A DNA stretch of 9,646 bases from an uncultured Actinomyces sp. Lineage in GTDB: Bacteria; Actinomycetota; Actinomycetes; Actinomycetales; Actinomycetaceae. The DNA lies in contig USPB01000066.1 in assembly GCA_900556405.1 (NCBI GenBank), positions 1-9,646 on the forward strand, written 5' to 3'. Below the pieces are notes generated by a model that made no database searches, was not told the origin of the DNA, and saw only the letters and a list, made by a program, of their open reading frames with translations. Of the stretch, positions 1-6,108 are shown one piece after another (the stretch's first letter is position 1; each line of letters starts with the position of its first letter). A program made the translations under genes and the position numbers.

Positions 1-100
1 TCCCCGAAGGGACCGAAGCCGCCGCGCCTCGCTCCCCTGGCGGTTTCCCGTGGGTCGCGATAATGGCACGCGAAGTCACCTGCACATGGCAAGTGCCCGG
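1..100 (-). promoter_or_regulatory. probable 5' leader of rpsB (gene off the left edge)
   Basis: No ORF here looks real. Read on the minus strand, the region downstream of the putative promoter contains GGCAC (97-93) able to pair with GTGCC (69-65). Near the left edge it has two small hairpins with UUCG loops: GGC-UUCG-GUC, then UCCC-UUCG-GGGA, the latter a perfect 4-bp stem at 1-12. In actinobacteria the gene next to the divergent M23 peptidase and behind xerC/dprA is normally rpsB (ribosomal protein uS2) on this strand. I therefore infer that this is its untranslated leader. The rpsB coding sequence itself is not in the window, so both the identity and any regulatory role are inference. Confidence 0.4.
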
Positions 101-102
101 CT

Positions 103-131
103 ATCTTACCTCACAACTGCGTCAATGTCCG
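103..131 (-). promoter_or_regulatory. putative leftward sigma-70-type promoter (for rpsB)
   Basis: On the minus strand CGGACA (131-126) is followed after 17 bp by TAAGAT (108-103), matching TTGACA/TATAAT at 4 of 6 and 4 of 6 positions. It points left, out of the window, towards the expected position of rpsB, and the paired DnaA boxes lie upstream of it. No transcription start is known; the call rests on the spacing and the context only. Confidence 0.35.
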
Positions 132-194
132 ACACCAAGCGGATGAGACGTTGCCTACTGGTTTTTCCTTGACGAGGCCGGCGATCCCACGCGG

Positions 195-206
195 CGACAC
201 GTGTCG
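195..206. other. 12-bp perfect palindrome in the divergent intergenic region
   Basis: CGACACGTGTCG is a perfect inverted repeat that ends 8 bp before the first DnaA box, between the leftward promoter and the M23-like gene. It could be an operator for a dimeric regulator. About two such 12-bp palindromes are expected by chance in a window of this size, so only its position makes it notable. Confidence 0.25.
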
Positions 207-214
207 ACCGCTCG

Positions 215-253
215 TTATCCACAGGCGCATGTCCGCGGTCTTCCTTATCCACA
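215..253 (+). promoter_or_regulatory. pair of perfect DnaA boxes, 30 bp apart, same orientation
   Basis: TTATCCACA occurs at 215-223 and again at 245-253. Both match the DnaA-box consensus exactly and have the same orientation, separated by 21 bp, about three helical turns centre to centre. They lie in the non-coding region between the putative rpsB promoter and the M23-like gene. The arrangement is repeated almost exactly at 5019-5057 in the other orientation. DnaA binding is inferred from the consensus; a role in titration, replication control or transcription is open. Confidence 0.65.
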
Positions 254-304
254 GGGGCCTCGAAACAGCTAGACGGGAAGGCCTGTATCTCCGACGCTGT
301 TGTC

Positions 305-835
305 ATGGATTTACAGAGGTCGTCGCGCATCCGTGTCGCCGCAGCATCGCTCATCTTCACTGTCGTTGTCGCCCTGTTTGGCGCAGATGCACTGCCCGCA
401 CGCGCAACGCCACACGATGAGCGGTGGCAGTGGCCCACGGGCGAGCCGGTACCCATCGTCGAAGGCTTCGCACCGCCTGCCCATGACTGGCTGTCCGGGC
501 GGCGCGGCGTGACGTTAGAGTATCCGGTCGGCTTGCCGGTCTACGCCTGCGCACCGGGGACAGTCACCGTCGCAGGTCCCGTTGCAGGGCGCGGAGTCAT
601 TTCGATTCGCCACAGCGTGCGCGGCCGCGACATCTGGTCGACCTACCTCCCCGTCACTCCCGCGGTCGGAGTCGGCGATCACGTCAACAAAGGGGACGTG
701 ATCGGCGTCGTCGAGGCAGACTCACAGACATTGCACTGGGGCGCGAAAACCGGTCGGCGCACATACATCGACCCAATCCGCCTAACAATCGGGCGCCCGC
801 GTCTGCTCCCTTGGGATGAGGCATCGGCGCAGTAA
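305..835 (+). CDS. secreted LytM/M23-like protein with degenerate metal site
   Basis: This 176-residue protein has a basic N-terminus (R5, R8, R10), a hydrophobic stretch at about 11-27 and a likely signal-peptidase site after ALPARA (29-34), so it should be exported. Residues 63-160 show the M23 (LytM) beta-fold pattern: RRGVTLEYPVGLPVYA, then APGTVTVAG, GRGVISIRH, the VGDHVNKGDVIG turn, LHWG and YIDP. Active M23 enzymes have HxxxD and HxH motifs that hold zinc. Here the first motif reads R66-R-G-V-T70 (His to Arg, Asp to Thr), and only His144 of the last motif is plain. It is therefore probably not a working peptidase and may bind peptidoglycan or control another hydrolase. In actinobacteria an M23 gene occupies this place, divergent from rpsB. 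The ATG has no convincing Shine-Dalgarno sequence close to it; GGGAAGG lies more than 20 nt upstream. The gene converges on xerC. Confidence 0.85.
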   Translation: MDLQRSSRIRVAAASLIFTVVVALFGADALPARATPHDERWQWPTGEPVPIVEGFAPPAHDWLSGRRGVTLEYPVGLPVYACAPGTVTVAGPVAGRGVISIRHSVRGRDIWSTYLPVTPAVGVGDHVNKGDVIGVVEADSQTLHWGAKTGRRTYIDPIRLTIGRPRLLPWDEASAQ

Positions 836-893
836 GCCCGATGGGCGCTCCATCTGTGCGTTGGGTCCGCACGTTGGGGGTGAGCTCCGATCC
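836..893. terminator. weak paired hairpins between convergent genes
   Basis: Between the stop codons of the M23-like gene and xerC lie two consecutive short hairpins: GATGG/CCATC (840-854, 5-nt loop) and GTGCG/CGCAC (856-872, 7-nt loop). Neither has a T tract on either side. They may help end transcription from both sides, but each stem is only 5 bp, so the call is tentative. Confidence 0.25.
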
Positions 894-1805
894 TTACGCT
901 CGCGGGTGCGCGCGCTGGTAGATCGCGCTGAGCCGAGCGGTATCCACGTGGGTATAGCGCTGGGTCGTCGACAGCGACGAGTGCCCGAGCATCTCCTGGA
1001 CGGCGCGCAGATCAGCCCCGCCCTGCAGGAGGTGAGTCGCCGTCGAGTGCCTCAGCCCGTGGGGCGCGATGTCGTGGACGCCGGCGCCTGCAGCCATCTT
1101 GTGCACCATTGAACGCACGACACGCGGATCGATGCGACCACCCTTGTCTCCCAGGAATAGGGCGTGCCCGCTGCGCTCCCCGGCCAACTGGGGACGGCCT
1201 CGGACGAGCCAGTGATCAAGGGCTTGCGCCGCAGGCGGCCCATACGGAACCACGCGCTCCTTATTTCCTTTACCGACGACACGCACGGTGAGTGCCTCAC
1301 GGTTCAGCGAAGACACGTCGAGGGCACAGACCTCGGAAACTCGCAGGCCACACGCATACGTCAGTTCGAGGATTGCCCAGTTACGTAACTGCGACGCCCC
1401 ACCCCTCATGGCCTCGTCGCGAGCGGTATTGAGGAGCACCCGCGCGTCCGATTCATCGAGCGGGGAAGGCAGGCGCTGATCGGCACGCGGCGACGACAGC
1501 AGGGCAGCCGGATCACTGGGCAGAATCCCTTCCCGCAACGCCCACGCAGTAAAGTTGCGGACCGCTGCGGTGTGGCGCGCAATCGTCGATCGCGCGCCCC
1601 CCGCCGCATGCGTCTGAGCGAGCCAGGAGCGAATAGCGCGCGCAGTCAGCGTCTCGCGCAGACTCTCAGGCGAGGCATCCTCCTCGAGAGCCAGAAATTC
1701 CATCAGCGAGCGCAGGTCAGCACGGTAGGCGGCAATCGTATGAGGACTCATCCGTCGTCCGAGGCGCAGATACTCTTCCCAGCGCTCCCCCACCGTGCGT
1801 GTCAT
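894..1805 (-). CDS. xerC: tyrosine recombinase XerC
   Basis: The protein of 303 residues has the usual size for Xer recombinases, which resolve chromosome dimers at dif near the septum by strand exchange through a covalent 3'-phosphotyrosine. Residues 5-95 form the SAM-like core-binding domain (SPHTIAAYRADL, then the R-x-F-x-x-W region). Residues 115-300 are the catalytic domain, with Arg155 (ACGLRVSE), Lys179 (GKGNKE), His249 and Arg252 (HGLRHS), His275 (LGHSS) and the nucleophile Tyr284 (TQRYTHVD) all present. The ATG lies 9 bp after the dprA stop codon, and AGGA overlapping that stop (TAGGA) is the ribosome site. XerC is preferred to XerD because of the position directly behind dprA, as in other actinobacteria; sequence alone does not settle this. 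Confidence 0.93.
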   Translation of the reverse strand: MTRTVGERWEEYLRLGRRMSPHTIAAYRADLRSLMEFLALEEDASPESLRETLTARAIRSWLAQTHAAGGARSTIARHTAAVRNFTAWALREGILPSDPAALLSSPRADQRLPSPLDESDARVLLNTARDEAMRGGASQLRNWAILELTYACGLRVSEVCALDVSSLNREALTVRVVGKGNKERVVPYGPPAAQALDHWLVRGRPQLAGERSGHALFLGDKGGRIDPRVVRSMVHKMAAGAGVHDIAPHGLRHSTATHLLQGGADLRAVQEMLGHSSLSTTQRYTHVDTARLSAIYQRAHPRA

Positions 1806-1814
1806 GGAGCTATC

Positions 1815-2975
1815 CTACGATGCGCCTCCACCGACTCGCGCCCAGCCACGCGTCGACCCCGATACGAGGCCCGCAACAGACAGATCCATGAGAGCGCGAT
1901 TGACCTCCGCTCGTGACAGGCCAGCCGCAACGCAGATTGCCTCCACCGACGACGGTGCGCGTCTGGGCAGCGCTTCCCACACTCGGCGCTGAATCGGTTC
2001 CAGGGCAGCGATGCCCCGGTCTTCTTCGATCGGCATTCCGAAAAGAGGTTCCGTCCCCTGCGCACTAACGGGACGCACAAGCTCAAGGGCATCACGACCA
2101 TCGCGAATAATCGTGGCACCGTTACGTGCCAGTTCCAGACAGCCAACGGACATCGGGGCATCCACCGCTCCGGGTACCGCGCCGAGTTCTCGGCCGTATT
2201 CCATCGCACGACGCGCCGTCGCGAGAGCGCCCGAACGCGCTCCGGCCTCGACGACGACGGTCGCCGCACTCCATGCCGCGATCAGCCTGTTGCGTGTCAG
2301 GAAACGCCACTTCGCGGGCCTCGCGGTCGGAGCGACCTCGGAGATGAGGGCGCCGCCGCCCTCAATGACGGCGCGAAAGTCACTCCCGTGAGCGGCCGGG
2401 TACGGGTTGGACACTCCCCCTGCAAGCACGCAGAGCGTGCCGCCGCGCGCGGACAGAGCTCCACGGTGGGCCTCGATATCGATCCCAATCGCGCCGCCGG
2501 AGACAACGGTGACTCCAGCAGAGGCCACGTATGCCGCCATGTTGCGGGCGCATCGGTTACCCGCACCCGTGGAGGCACGTGCGCCCACGATGGACAGGTA
2601 GTCTCCCATACGAGGGGCAGCGGGCAGGCTCCCCAGATACCACAAGCCCATCGGTTCCTCCTCACCCAGACAGACGAGTTGCTCCGGCCAGCGCGGATCG
2701 GTGGGGATGAGGAATCCACCGCCTCCTCGAGCAACGCGTGCAAGCTCGACATCGATATCGACGGACAGAGCGCGCTCGCGCCACCTACTCCACTGCGTCA
2801 ACCAGTCAATGTTCGGGTACCCACGCAGAGGTTCCGGCACGCCAACCCACTGTTTCTGAAGCCACTCACGGGCTGCGCCGTCACCCAGTGCGCGGCGGAC
2901 CGTGCGGGCAGAGGGGTCGGCCGGCTCGGCAACGGCCGACCACCAGGCGGCCTCCCATCGTTTAGTCTCATTCAT
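1815..2975 (-). CDS. dprA: DNA-processing protein DprA (Smf)
   Basis: This 386-residue protein is a DprA/Smf family member, which in naturally competent bacteria binds incoming single-stranded DNA and loads RecA. An N-terminal helical region (1-75) leads into the Rossmann-like domain at about 85-300: IVGARASTGAG (129-139), SGGAIGIDIEAHRGAL (159-174), NPYPAAH (190-196), ISEVAP (211-216), the NRLIAAWSAATVVVEAG stretch and SGALATA. A C-terminal winged-helix-like part (about 322-380) resembles DprA DML1 domains. The start is the ATG at 2975, 9 nt after GGAG, which overlaps the end of comM (ATGAATGA), so the two are probably translated together. The open frame extends to 3134, but that part lies inside comM and has no support. 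Many actinobacteria with dprA are not known to be competent, so the role here is open. Confidence 0.92.
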   Translation of the reverse strand: MNETKRWEAAWWSAVAEPADPSARTVRRALGDGAAREWLQKQWVGVPEPLRGYPNIDWLTQWSRWRERALSVDIDVELARVARGGGGFLIPTDPRWPEQLVCLGEEEPMGLWYLGSLPAAPRMGDYLSIVGARASTGAGNRCARNMAAYVASAGVTVVSGGAIGIDIEAHRGALSARGGTLCVLAGGVSNPYPAAHGSDFRAVIEGGGALISEVAPTARPAKWRFLTRNRLIAAWSAATVVVEAGARSGALATARRAMEYGRELGAVPGAVDAPMSVGCLELARNGATIIRDGRDALELVRPVSAQGTEPLFGMPIEEDRGIAALEPIQRRVWEALPRRAPSSVEAICVAAGLSRAEVNRALMDLSVAGLVSGSTRGWARVGGGAS

Positions 2976-4515
2976 AGTGATCTGCTCCATTTCGCAGCTG
3001 CTGCGCTGCAACGATGTGGTCAAAAGTGGGGCGCGGAGCCCCCTCGAGATCGGCGAGCGTCCACGCCAGACGCAACATCCGGTCCACCCCACGCATCGAG
3101 GAGTGCCCCGATTCAACGAGCCGATCAAGGTCATTCATGAGCGATGTCTCGATGCCTGAGTGCTGGCGCAGCCACGACCCGGGAAGCTGCACATTGAGCG
3201 TCCACGGCGTGCCAGCGAGCCGCCGTCGTGTCCTCGCACGCGCCTCGATGACGCGCTGGCGAATCGCGTCGGAAGTCTGGACTGTCGTTGCCGACATGTC
3301 CGCGCGGCTCGGTGTGTGCACGTCGATGCGTATGTCCATCCGATCGAGCAGCGGGCCGGATAAACGCGCCAGATACCGCCTCCTGTTGATGGACGAGCAC
3401 GTGCAGCGCCGTCCGCCGCTTCCCCCGCCGCACGGGCACGGATTCGATGCCATCACCAGCTGGAACGAGGCCGGATAACGGGCTTGCACGCCCGAGCGAT
3501 GCAGGTGAACCGCACCGGATTCCAGCGGCTCACGGAGCGAGTCGAGCACGGATGGCGCAAACTCGGCAGCCTCGTCGAGAAAGAGAATCCCACCGTGCGC
3601 GAGGGACGCGGCCCCAGGAACAAGCATGCGGGTGCCGCCGCCAATGAGCGCGGGCATCGTCACGGAGTGGTGCGGCGCCTGGAATGGGGGCCGAGTCATG
3701 AGAGACATGCCAGAGGGCAGTAAACCCGCGACGGAATGCAACGAGGTCGTGACAAGCGCGGTGTCGGCATCCAGGTCCGGAAGAATAGTCGGCAGGCGCG
3801 AGGCGAGCATCGTCTTACCCGCTCCAGGCTCACCCAGAAGAAACACGTGATGCCCACCGGCGGCCGCAACCTCCATCGCCGCAATCGCCTCCGGCTGCCC
3901 ACGAACGTCCGCCATGTCGAGCGCCAACGGATCGCCGAGATCCGCAGCCTCGCGGCGTATGCCGAGCCGCCCGTGGAATGGCGCCTTGACCGCATCGCCC
4001 CCGGCCCACGCGATGAGGTCTGCGAAGTGTGCAAAATCAAGCACCTCGATGCCGCTGACTAGACGGGCCTCCTGGGCGCACGCTGTCGGCACGATCACCC
4101 GTCGCACACCCAAAGACCGCGCGGCCAGCACAGCCGGCAAGACACCTCGTACCGGCTGGATACTGCCATCGAGGGCAAGTTCGCCCACAATGACCGCATC
4201 CTCAAACGCGGCGGGTGACACGAGACCGGTGGCCAAGGCCACTGATGCGGCTATCGACAGGTCGAAGGCAGAACCGGACTTCGGGATACCAGCCGGAGAG
4301 AGGTTGACGGTAATTCTCTGGTCCAGCACGTCCAATCCGCACGACTCGAAAGCAGCGCGCACACGGTCACGCGCCTCACGCACCGAGGTATCGAGCAACC
4401 CCACGAGCGTAAACGCCACAAGCCCCACGCCCGCATAGGTCTCCACGTCGACGAGGTGCCCGTCGATGCCGACGACACTCATCGAATAGGTGCGAGCAAG
4501 CCCCGGCCCCTTCAT
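2968..4515 (-). CDS. comM: ComM/YifB family AAA+ ATPase (Mg-chelatase-like)
   Basis: The 515-residue product has the usual length for YifB/ComM, a hexameric AAA+ helicase that in Vibrio promotes branch migration during integration of transforming DNA. Residues 1-165 form the N-terminal ChlI-like S5-fold domain (VDVETYAGVG, NLSPAGIPKSG, LALDGSI). The ATPase core has Walker A GEPGAGKT (228-235), Walker B GILFLDEA (309-316) and the family signature SNPCPCGG (357-364). The latter is followed by a second Cys pair (C371, C373), which could bind zinc, and LLDRMDI (389-395) holds the likely arginine finger. Residues 400-510 are the Mg-chelatase C-terminal domain. The ATG at 4515 overlaps the yraN stop in an ATGA, typical of coupled translation, and gives the expected N-terminus MKGPGLARTYSMSVVGIDG. 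The open frame reaches 4788, but that extension only shadows yraN. Confidence 0.94.
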   Translation of the reverse strand: MKGPGLARTYSMSVVGIDGHLVDVETYAGVGLVAFTLVGLLDTSVREARDRVRAAFESCGLDVLDQRITVNLSPAGIPKSGSAFDLSIAASVALATGLVSPAAFEDAVIVGELALDGSIQPVRGVLPAVLAARSLGVRRVIVPTACAQEARLVSGIEVLDFAHFADLIAWAGGDAVKAPFHGRLGIRREAADLGDPLALDMADVRGQPEAIAAMEVAAAGGHHVFLLGEPGAGKTMLASRLPTILPDLDADTALVTTSLHSVAGLLPSGMSLMTRPPFQAPHHSVTMPALIGGGTRMLVPGAASLAHGGILFLDEAAEFAPSVLDSLREPLESGAVHLHRSGVQARYPASFQLVMASNPCPCGGGSGGRRCTCSSINRRRYLARLSGPLLDRMDIRIDVHTPSRADMSATTVQTSDAIRQRVIEARARTRRRLAGTPWTLNVQLPGSWLRQHSGIETSLMNDLDRLVESGHSSMRGVDRMLRLAWTLADLEGAPRPTFDHIVAAQQLRNGADHYE

Positions 4516-4955
4516 TGCACACCCCTCAACCACGTCACCTGCGCGCCCAGTGCACGAAGGTCCACGGCCTCGTCCATGGCAGCGGGCCAGGAGCAAAGCG
4601 CCCGTGCATCCACCGTGATCGCAACGACGTCGATGCGCACGCGGGAGGACAAAGGACCATGAGCGCGACACCACGCCCCCGTCAGCGTGCGGAGCCTGGC
4701 TATCTTGCGAGGATCGACCGATGCGAGCGCGCTCCCCCGCCTGCGCCCAACCCTCGTACGCACCTCCACCACCACGGTCCACGAACACGACGAATCAGTA
4801 TCATCGCGCGCAATGACGTCGAGCTCTCCCCGGCGGCCGTCCCGCCAGTTTGATTCGAGAATCCGCAGTCCTTTCTCTTGCAGCAGGAGACGGGCGGTAT
4901 ATTCACCCGCTGCACCCAGTGCCCGACGATCGGGCCGAACGTTGCATCCCATCAC
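4512..4955 (-). CDS. yraN: YraN/UPF0102 family nuclease-fold protein
   Basis: The 147-residue protein belongs to UPF0102 (YraN), a small restriction-endonuclease-like fold of uncertain function that is nearly always linked to comM/rnhB. Visible motifs are LGAAGEYTARLLLQEKGLRILESNWR (13-38, shown here by its ends G14, E18 and R38), GELDVIA (43-49) with Glu44 and Asp46, and VVVEVRTR (61-68) with Glu64. Relatives often carry Lys in the last motif (VEVKTR); here it is Arg66. The protein starts at GTG 4955 or the adjoining ATG 4952; an unusually long Shine-Dalgarno match serves both. The 3' end overlaps comM by ATGA, and together with dprA and xerC it forms a probable four-gene operon. Activity has not been shown for most of the family. 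Confidence 0.88.
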   Translation of the reverse strand: MMGCNVRPDRRALGAAGEYTARLLLQEKGLRILESNWRDGRRGELDVIARDDTDSSCSWTVVVEVRTRVGRRRGSALASVDPRKIARLRTLTGAWCRAHGPLSSRVRIDVVAITVDARALCSWPAAMDEAVDLRALGAQVTWLRGVQ

Positions 4956-4966
4956 GGATCACCTCC
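4956..4966 (-). promoter_or_regulatory. extended Shine-Dalgarno of yraN
   Basis: On the minus strand GGAGGTGATCC directly precedes the GTG start. It is complementary over 11 nt to the usual 3' end of bacterial 16S rRNA (GGATCACCTCC). The GGAGG core is 6 nt from GTG 4955 and 9 nt from ATG 4952, so it does not decide between the two starts. Other ribosome sites in the window match only 4-6 nt. Confidence 0.7.
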
Positions 4967-5006
4967 ACACCCACAGTGCTCCCAACTGCACGGACGCAAC
5001 AACGCG

Positions 5007-5034
5007 AAAACCGCCCCCTGTGGATAGGGGGCGG
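5007..5034 (-). terminator. Rho-independent terminator of the DUF2469 gene, DnaA box in loop
   Basis: On the minus strand CCGCCCCC and GGGGGCGG form a perfect 8-bp stem (5034-5027 with 5018-5011) around an 8-nt loop, followed at once by TTTT (5010-5007). It lies 48 nt after the DUF2469 stop and ahead of yraN. The loop plus the first stem base is part of a DnaA-box-like sequence. The U tract is short, as is common in GC-rich bacteria. Confidence 0.7.
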
Positions 5035-5057
5035 CTCGCAAGAAGGCCTGTGGATAA
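5019..5057 (-). promoter_or_regulatory. second pair of DnaA boxes, 30 bp apart
   Basis: Minus-strand TTATCCACA (5057-5049) is a perfect DnaA box, and CTATCCACA (5027-5019) differs from it by one base. Both have the same orientation with 21 bp between them, exactly as at 215-253. The flanks agree too: GTTATCCACAGGC is shared by the first box of each pair and TATCCACAGGGG by the second. They lie between the DUF2469 gene and yraN, in non-coding DNA. Confidence 0.6.
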
Positions 5058-5082
5058 CCGCGTACTTCGCGTCAAGCAGCGT

Positions 5083-5382
5083 TTAGGGGATGTCGAGCTC
5101 CGGCTTCGAGAGCTCCTCGACGTTCACGTCCTTGTAGGTGATGACGCGCACCGAGCGCACGAAACGAGACGAACGGTAGATGTCCCACACCCACGCATCG
5201 CTCAGCGTCAGTTCGAAGAAGACGTCACCGCCGACCGGGCGGGCCTGCACATCAACGTGATTGCACAGGTAGAAACGCCTCTCGGTCTCCACAACGTACT
5301 TGAACAACCCAATGACGTCGCGGTACTCCTTAAAGAGTTCCAGCTCCAGATTGTTTTCGTAACCTTCGATCTCTTCGCTCAC
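5083..5382 (-). CDS. DUF2469 family conserved actinobacterial protein
   Basis: The 99-residue acidic protein belongs to DUF2469, an actinobacteria-specific family (M. tuberculosis Rv2901c sits in the same place) with no established function. Characteristic parts are YENNLELELFKEYRDVIGLF, ETERRFYLCNHVDVQ, VFFELTLSDAWVWDIYR and the C-terminal TYKDVNVEEL. No signal peptide or membrane segment is visible. The start is a GTG at 5382; the ATG pair just upstream is out of frame and soon meets a stop. The only upstream purine run is a weak GATGGG. It lies 54 bp behind rnhB, so it is probably co-transcribed with lepB and rnhB, and it ends in a clear terminator. A role near nucleic acids is suggested only by its neighbours. 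Confidence 0.85.
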   Translation of the reverse strand: MSEEIEGYENNLELELFKEYRDVIGLFKYVVETERRFYLCNHVDVQARPVGGDVFFELTLSDAWVWDIYRSSRFVRSVRVITYKDVNVEELSKPELDIP

Positions 5383-5410
5383 GAACCCATCATGCCGGGC
5401 CAGGCCCCGA

Positions 5411-5422
5411 GCACCGCGGTGC
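5411..5422. other. 12-bp perfect palindrome between rnhB and the DUF2469 gene
   Basis: GCACCGCGGTGC is a perfect palindrome in the 54-bp gap between the rnhB stop and the DUF2469 start. As RNA it could only form a tight hairpin. There is no T tract, so it is not a convincing terminator. A protein-binding site or chance are the other readings. Confidence 0.2.
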
Positions 5423-5436
5423 CACCCCGGCGCGCC

Positions 5437-6108
5437 CTACTTTGTGGCCTGCGTCGGCATCTTCCATGAGCGACGATGCTGCTCCGACACACCCAGCTCG
5501 ACAATCGCTCGAGTGTGGGCAGCCGACCCATACCCCTTATTCGATGCCCACCCGTATCCCGGGTCATCGAGCCGGCGCATCAGGTGATCACGTGCAACTT
5601 TCGCAAGAACGGACGCGGCGGCCACAACCGCGCAGGAAGCATCAGCCTTCACCTGCATGTGCACAGGAAGTTCACGCCCGAAAGGATCCTCGGGGCCATC
5701 GATTGCTCCGAAGAGGTCATCCGGCGCGGAGAGCCAATTGTGGGAACCGTCCAAGAGAACGCCGCCGGGGACGAGGCCCTGCTCAGCTACTTCCGCAAGC
5801 GCACGGCGTCCGGCAAGGCGCAGAGCCGCGATGATGCCCCACTGATCGATCTCCTGCGCGGACGCGTAGCCAACCGCTGACGCGAGCACCCACGAGCGCA
5901 CGGGCTCGACGAGGGCCTCGCGCCTGCGCGCCGTGAGTGCCTTCGAATCCGTGAGTCCCTCGGGAACGGGTGGCGCATCGACGCCGATCAGCGCAACACC
6001 AACGGCAACGGGACCAGCGAGAGCTCCGCGCCCCACCTCGTCCATGCCAGCGACGACACCCCAGCGCCTGGCCAGGGAGACCTCCAGCTCACGCGACGCT
6101 GTGGTCAT
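5437..6108 (-). CDS. rnhB: ribonuclease HII
   Basis: The enzyme cuts the RNA strand of RNA/DNA hybrids and starts removal of single ribonucleotides misinserted in DNA. The 223-residue product shows the type 2 RNase H motifs in order: GMDEVGRGALAGPV (21-34) with the DE pair Asp23 and Glu24, DSKALT (54-59), LLDGSHNW (118-125) with Asp120, and KADASCAVVAAASVLAKVARD (154-174) with Asp156. Together these give the D-E-D-D metal site. The GYGSAAH segment (192-198) is also typical. The start is ATG 6108, which overlaps the lepB stop as ATGA; the open frame runs 54 bases further into lepB, but that part does not align with the family. No separate Shine-Dalgarno sequence is seen, so translation probably depends on coupling to lepB. 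Confidence 0.94.
   Translation of the reverse strand: MTTASRELEVSLARRWGVVAGMDEVGRGALAGPVAVGVALIGVDAPPVPEGLTDSKALTARRREALVEPVRSWVLASAVGYASAQEIDQWGIIAALRLAGRRALAEVAEQGLVPGGVLLDGSHNWLSAPDDLFGAIDGPEDPFGRELPVHMQVKADASCAVVAAASVLAKVARDHLMRRLDDPGYGWASNKGYGSAAHTRAIVELGVSEQHRRSWKMPTQATK

Noticed and set aside
106..456. 116-residue minus-strand open frame at the left end
   Set aside because: It overlaps the M23-like gene in antisense and runs through the DnaA boxes and the leftward promoter; no protein features.
2388..3140. 250-residue plus-strand open frame
   Set aside because: It lies antisense to dprA and the end of comM, has a low-complexity Arg/Ala/Pro-rich composition typical of GC-rich shadow frames, and shows no domain motif.
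4516..4788. N-terminal extension of comM by 91 residues
   Set aside because: It lies fully inside yraN in another frame and is not part of ComM proteins; ATG 4515 with the ATGA overlap gives the normal N-terminus.
4687..5469. 260-residue plus-strand open frame
   Set aside because: It spans antisense of yraN, a terminator and the DUF2469 gene, all better supported, and has no family features.
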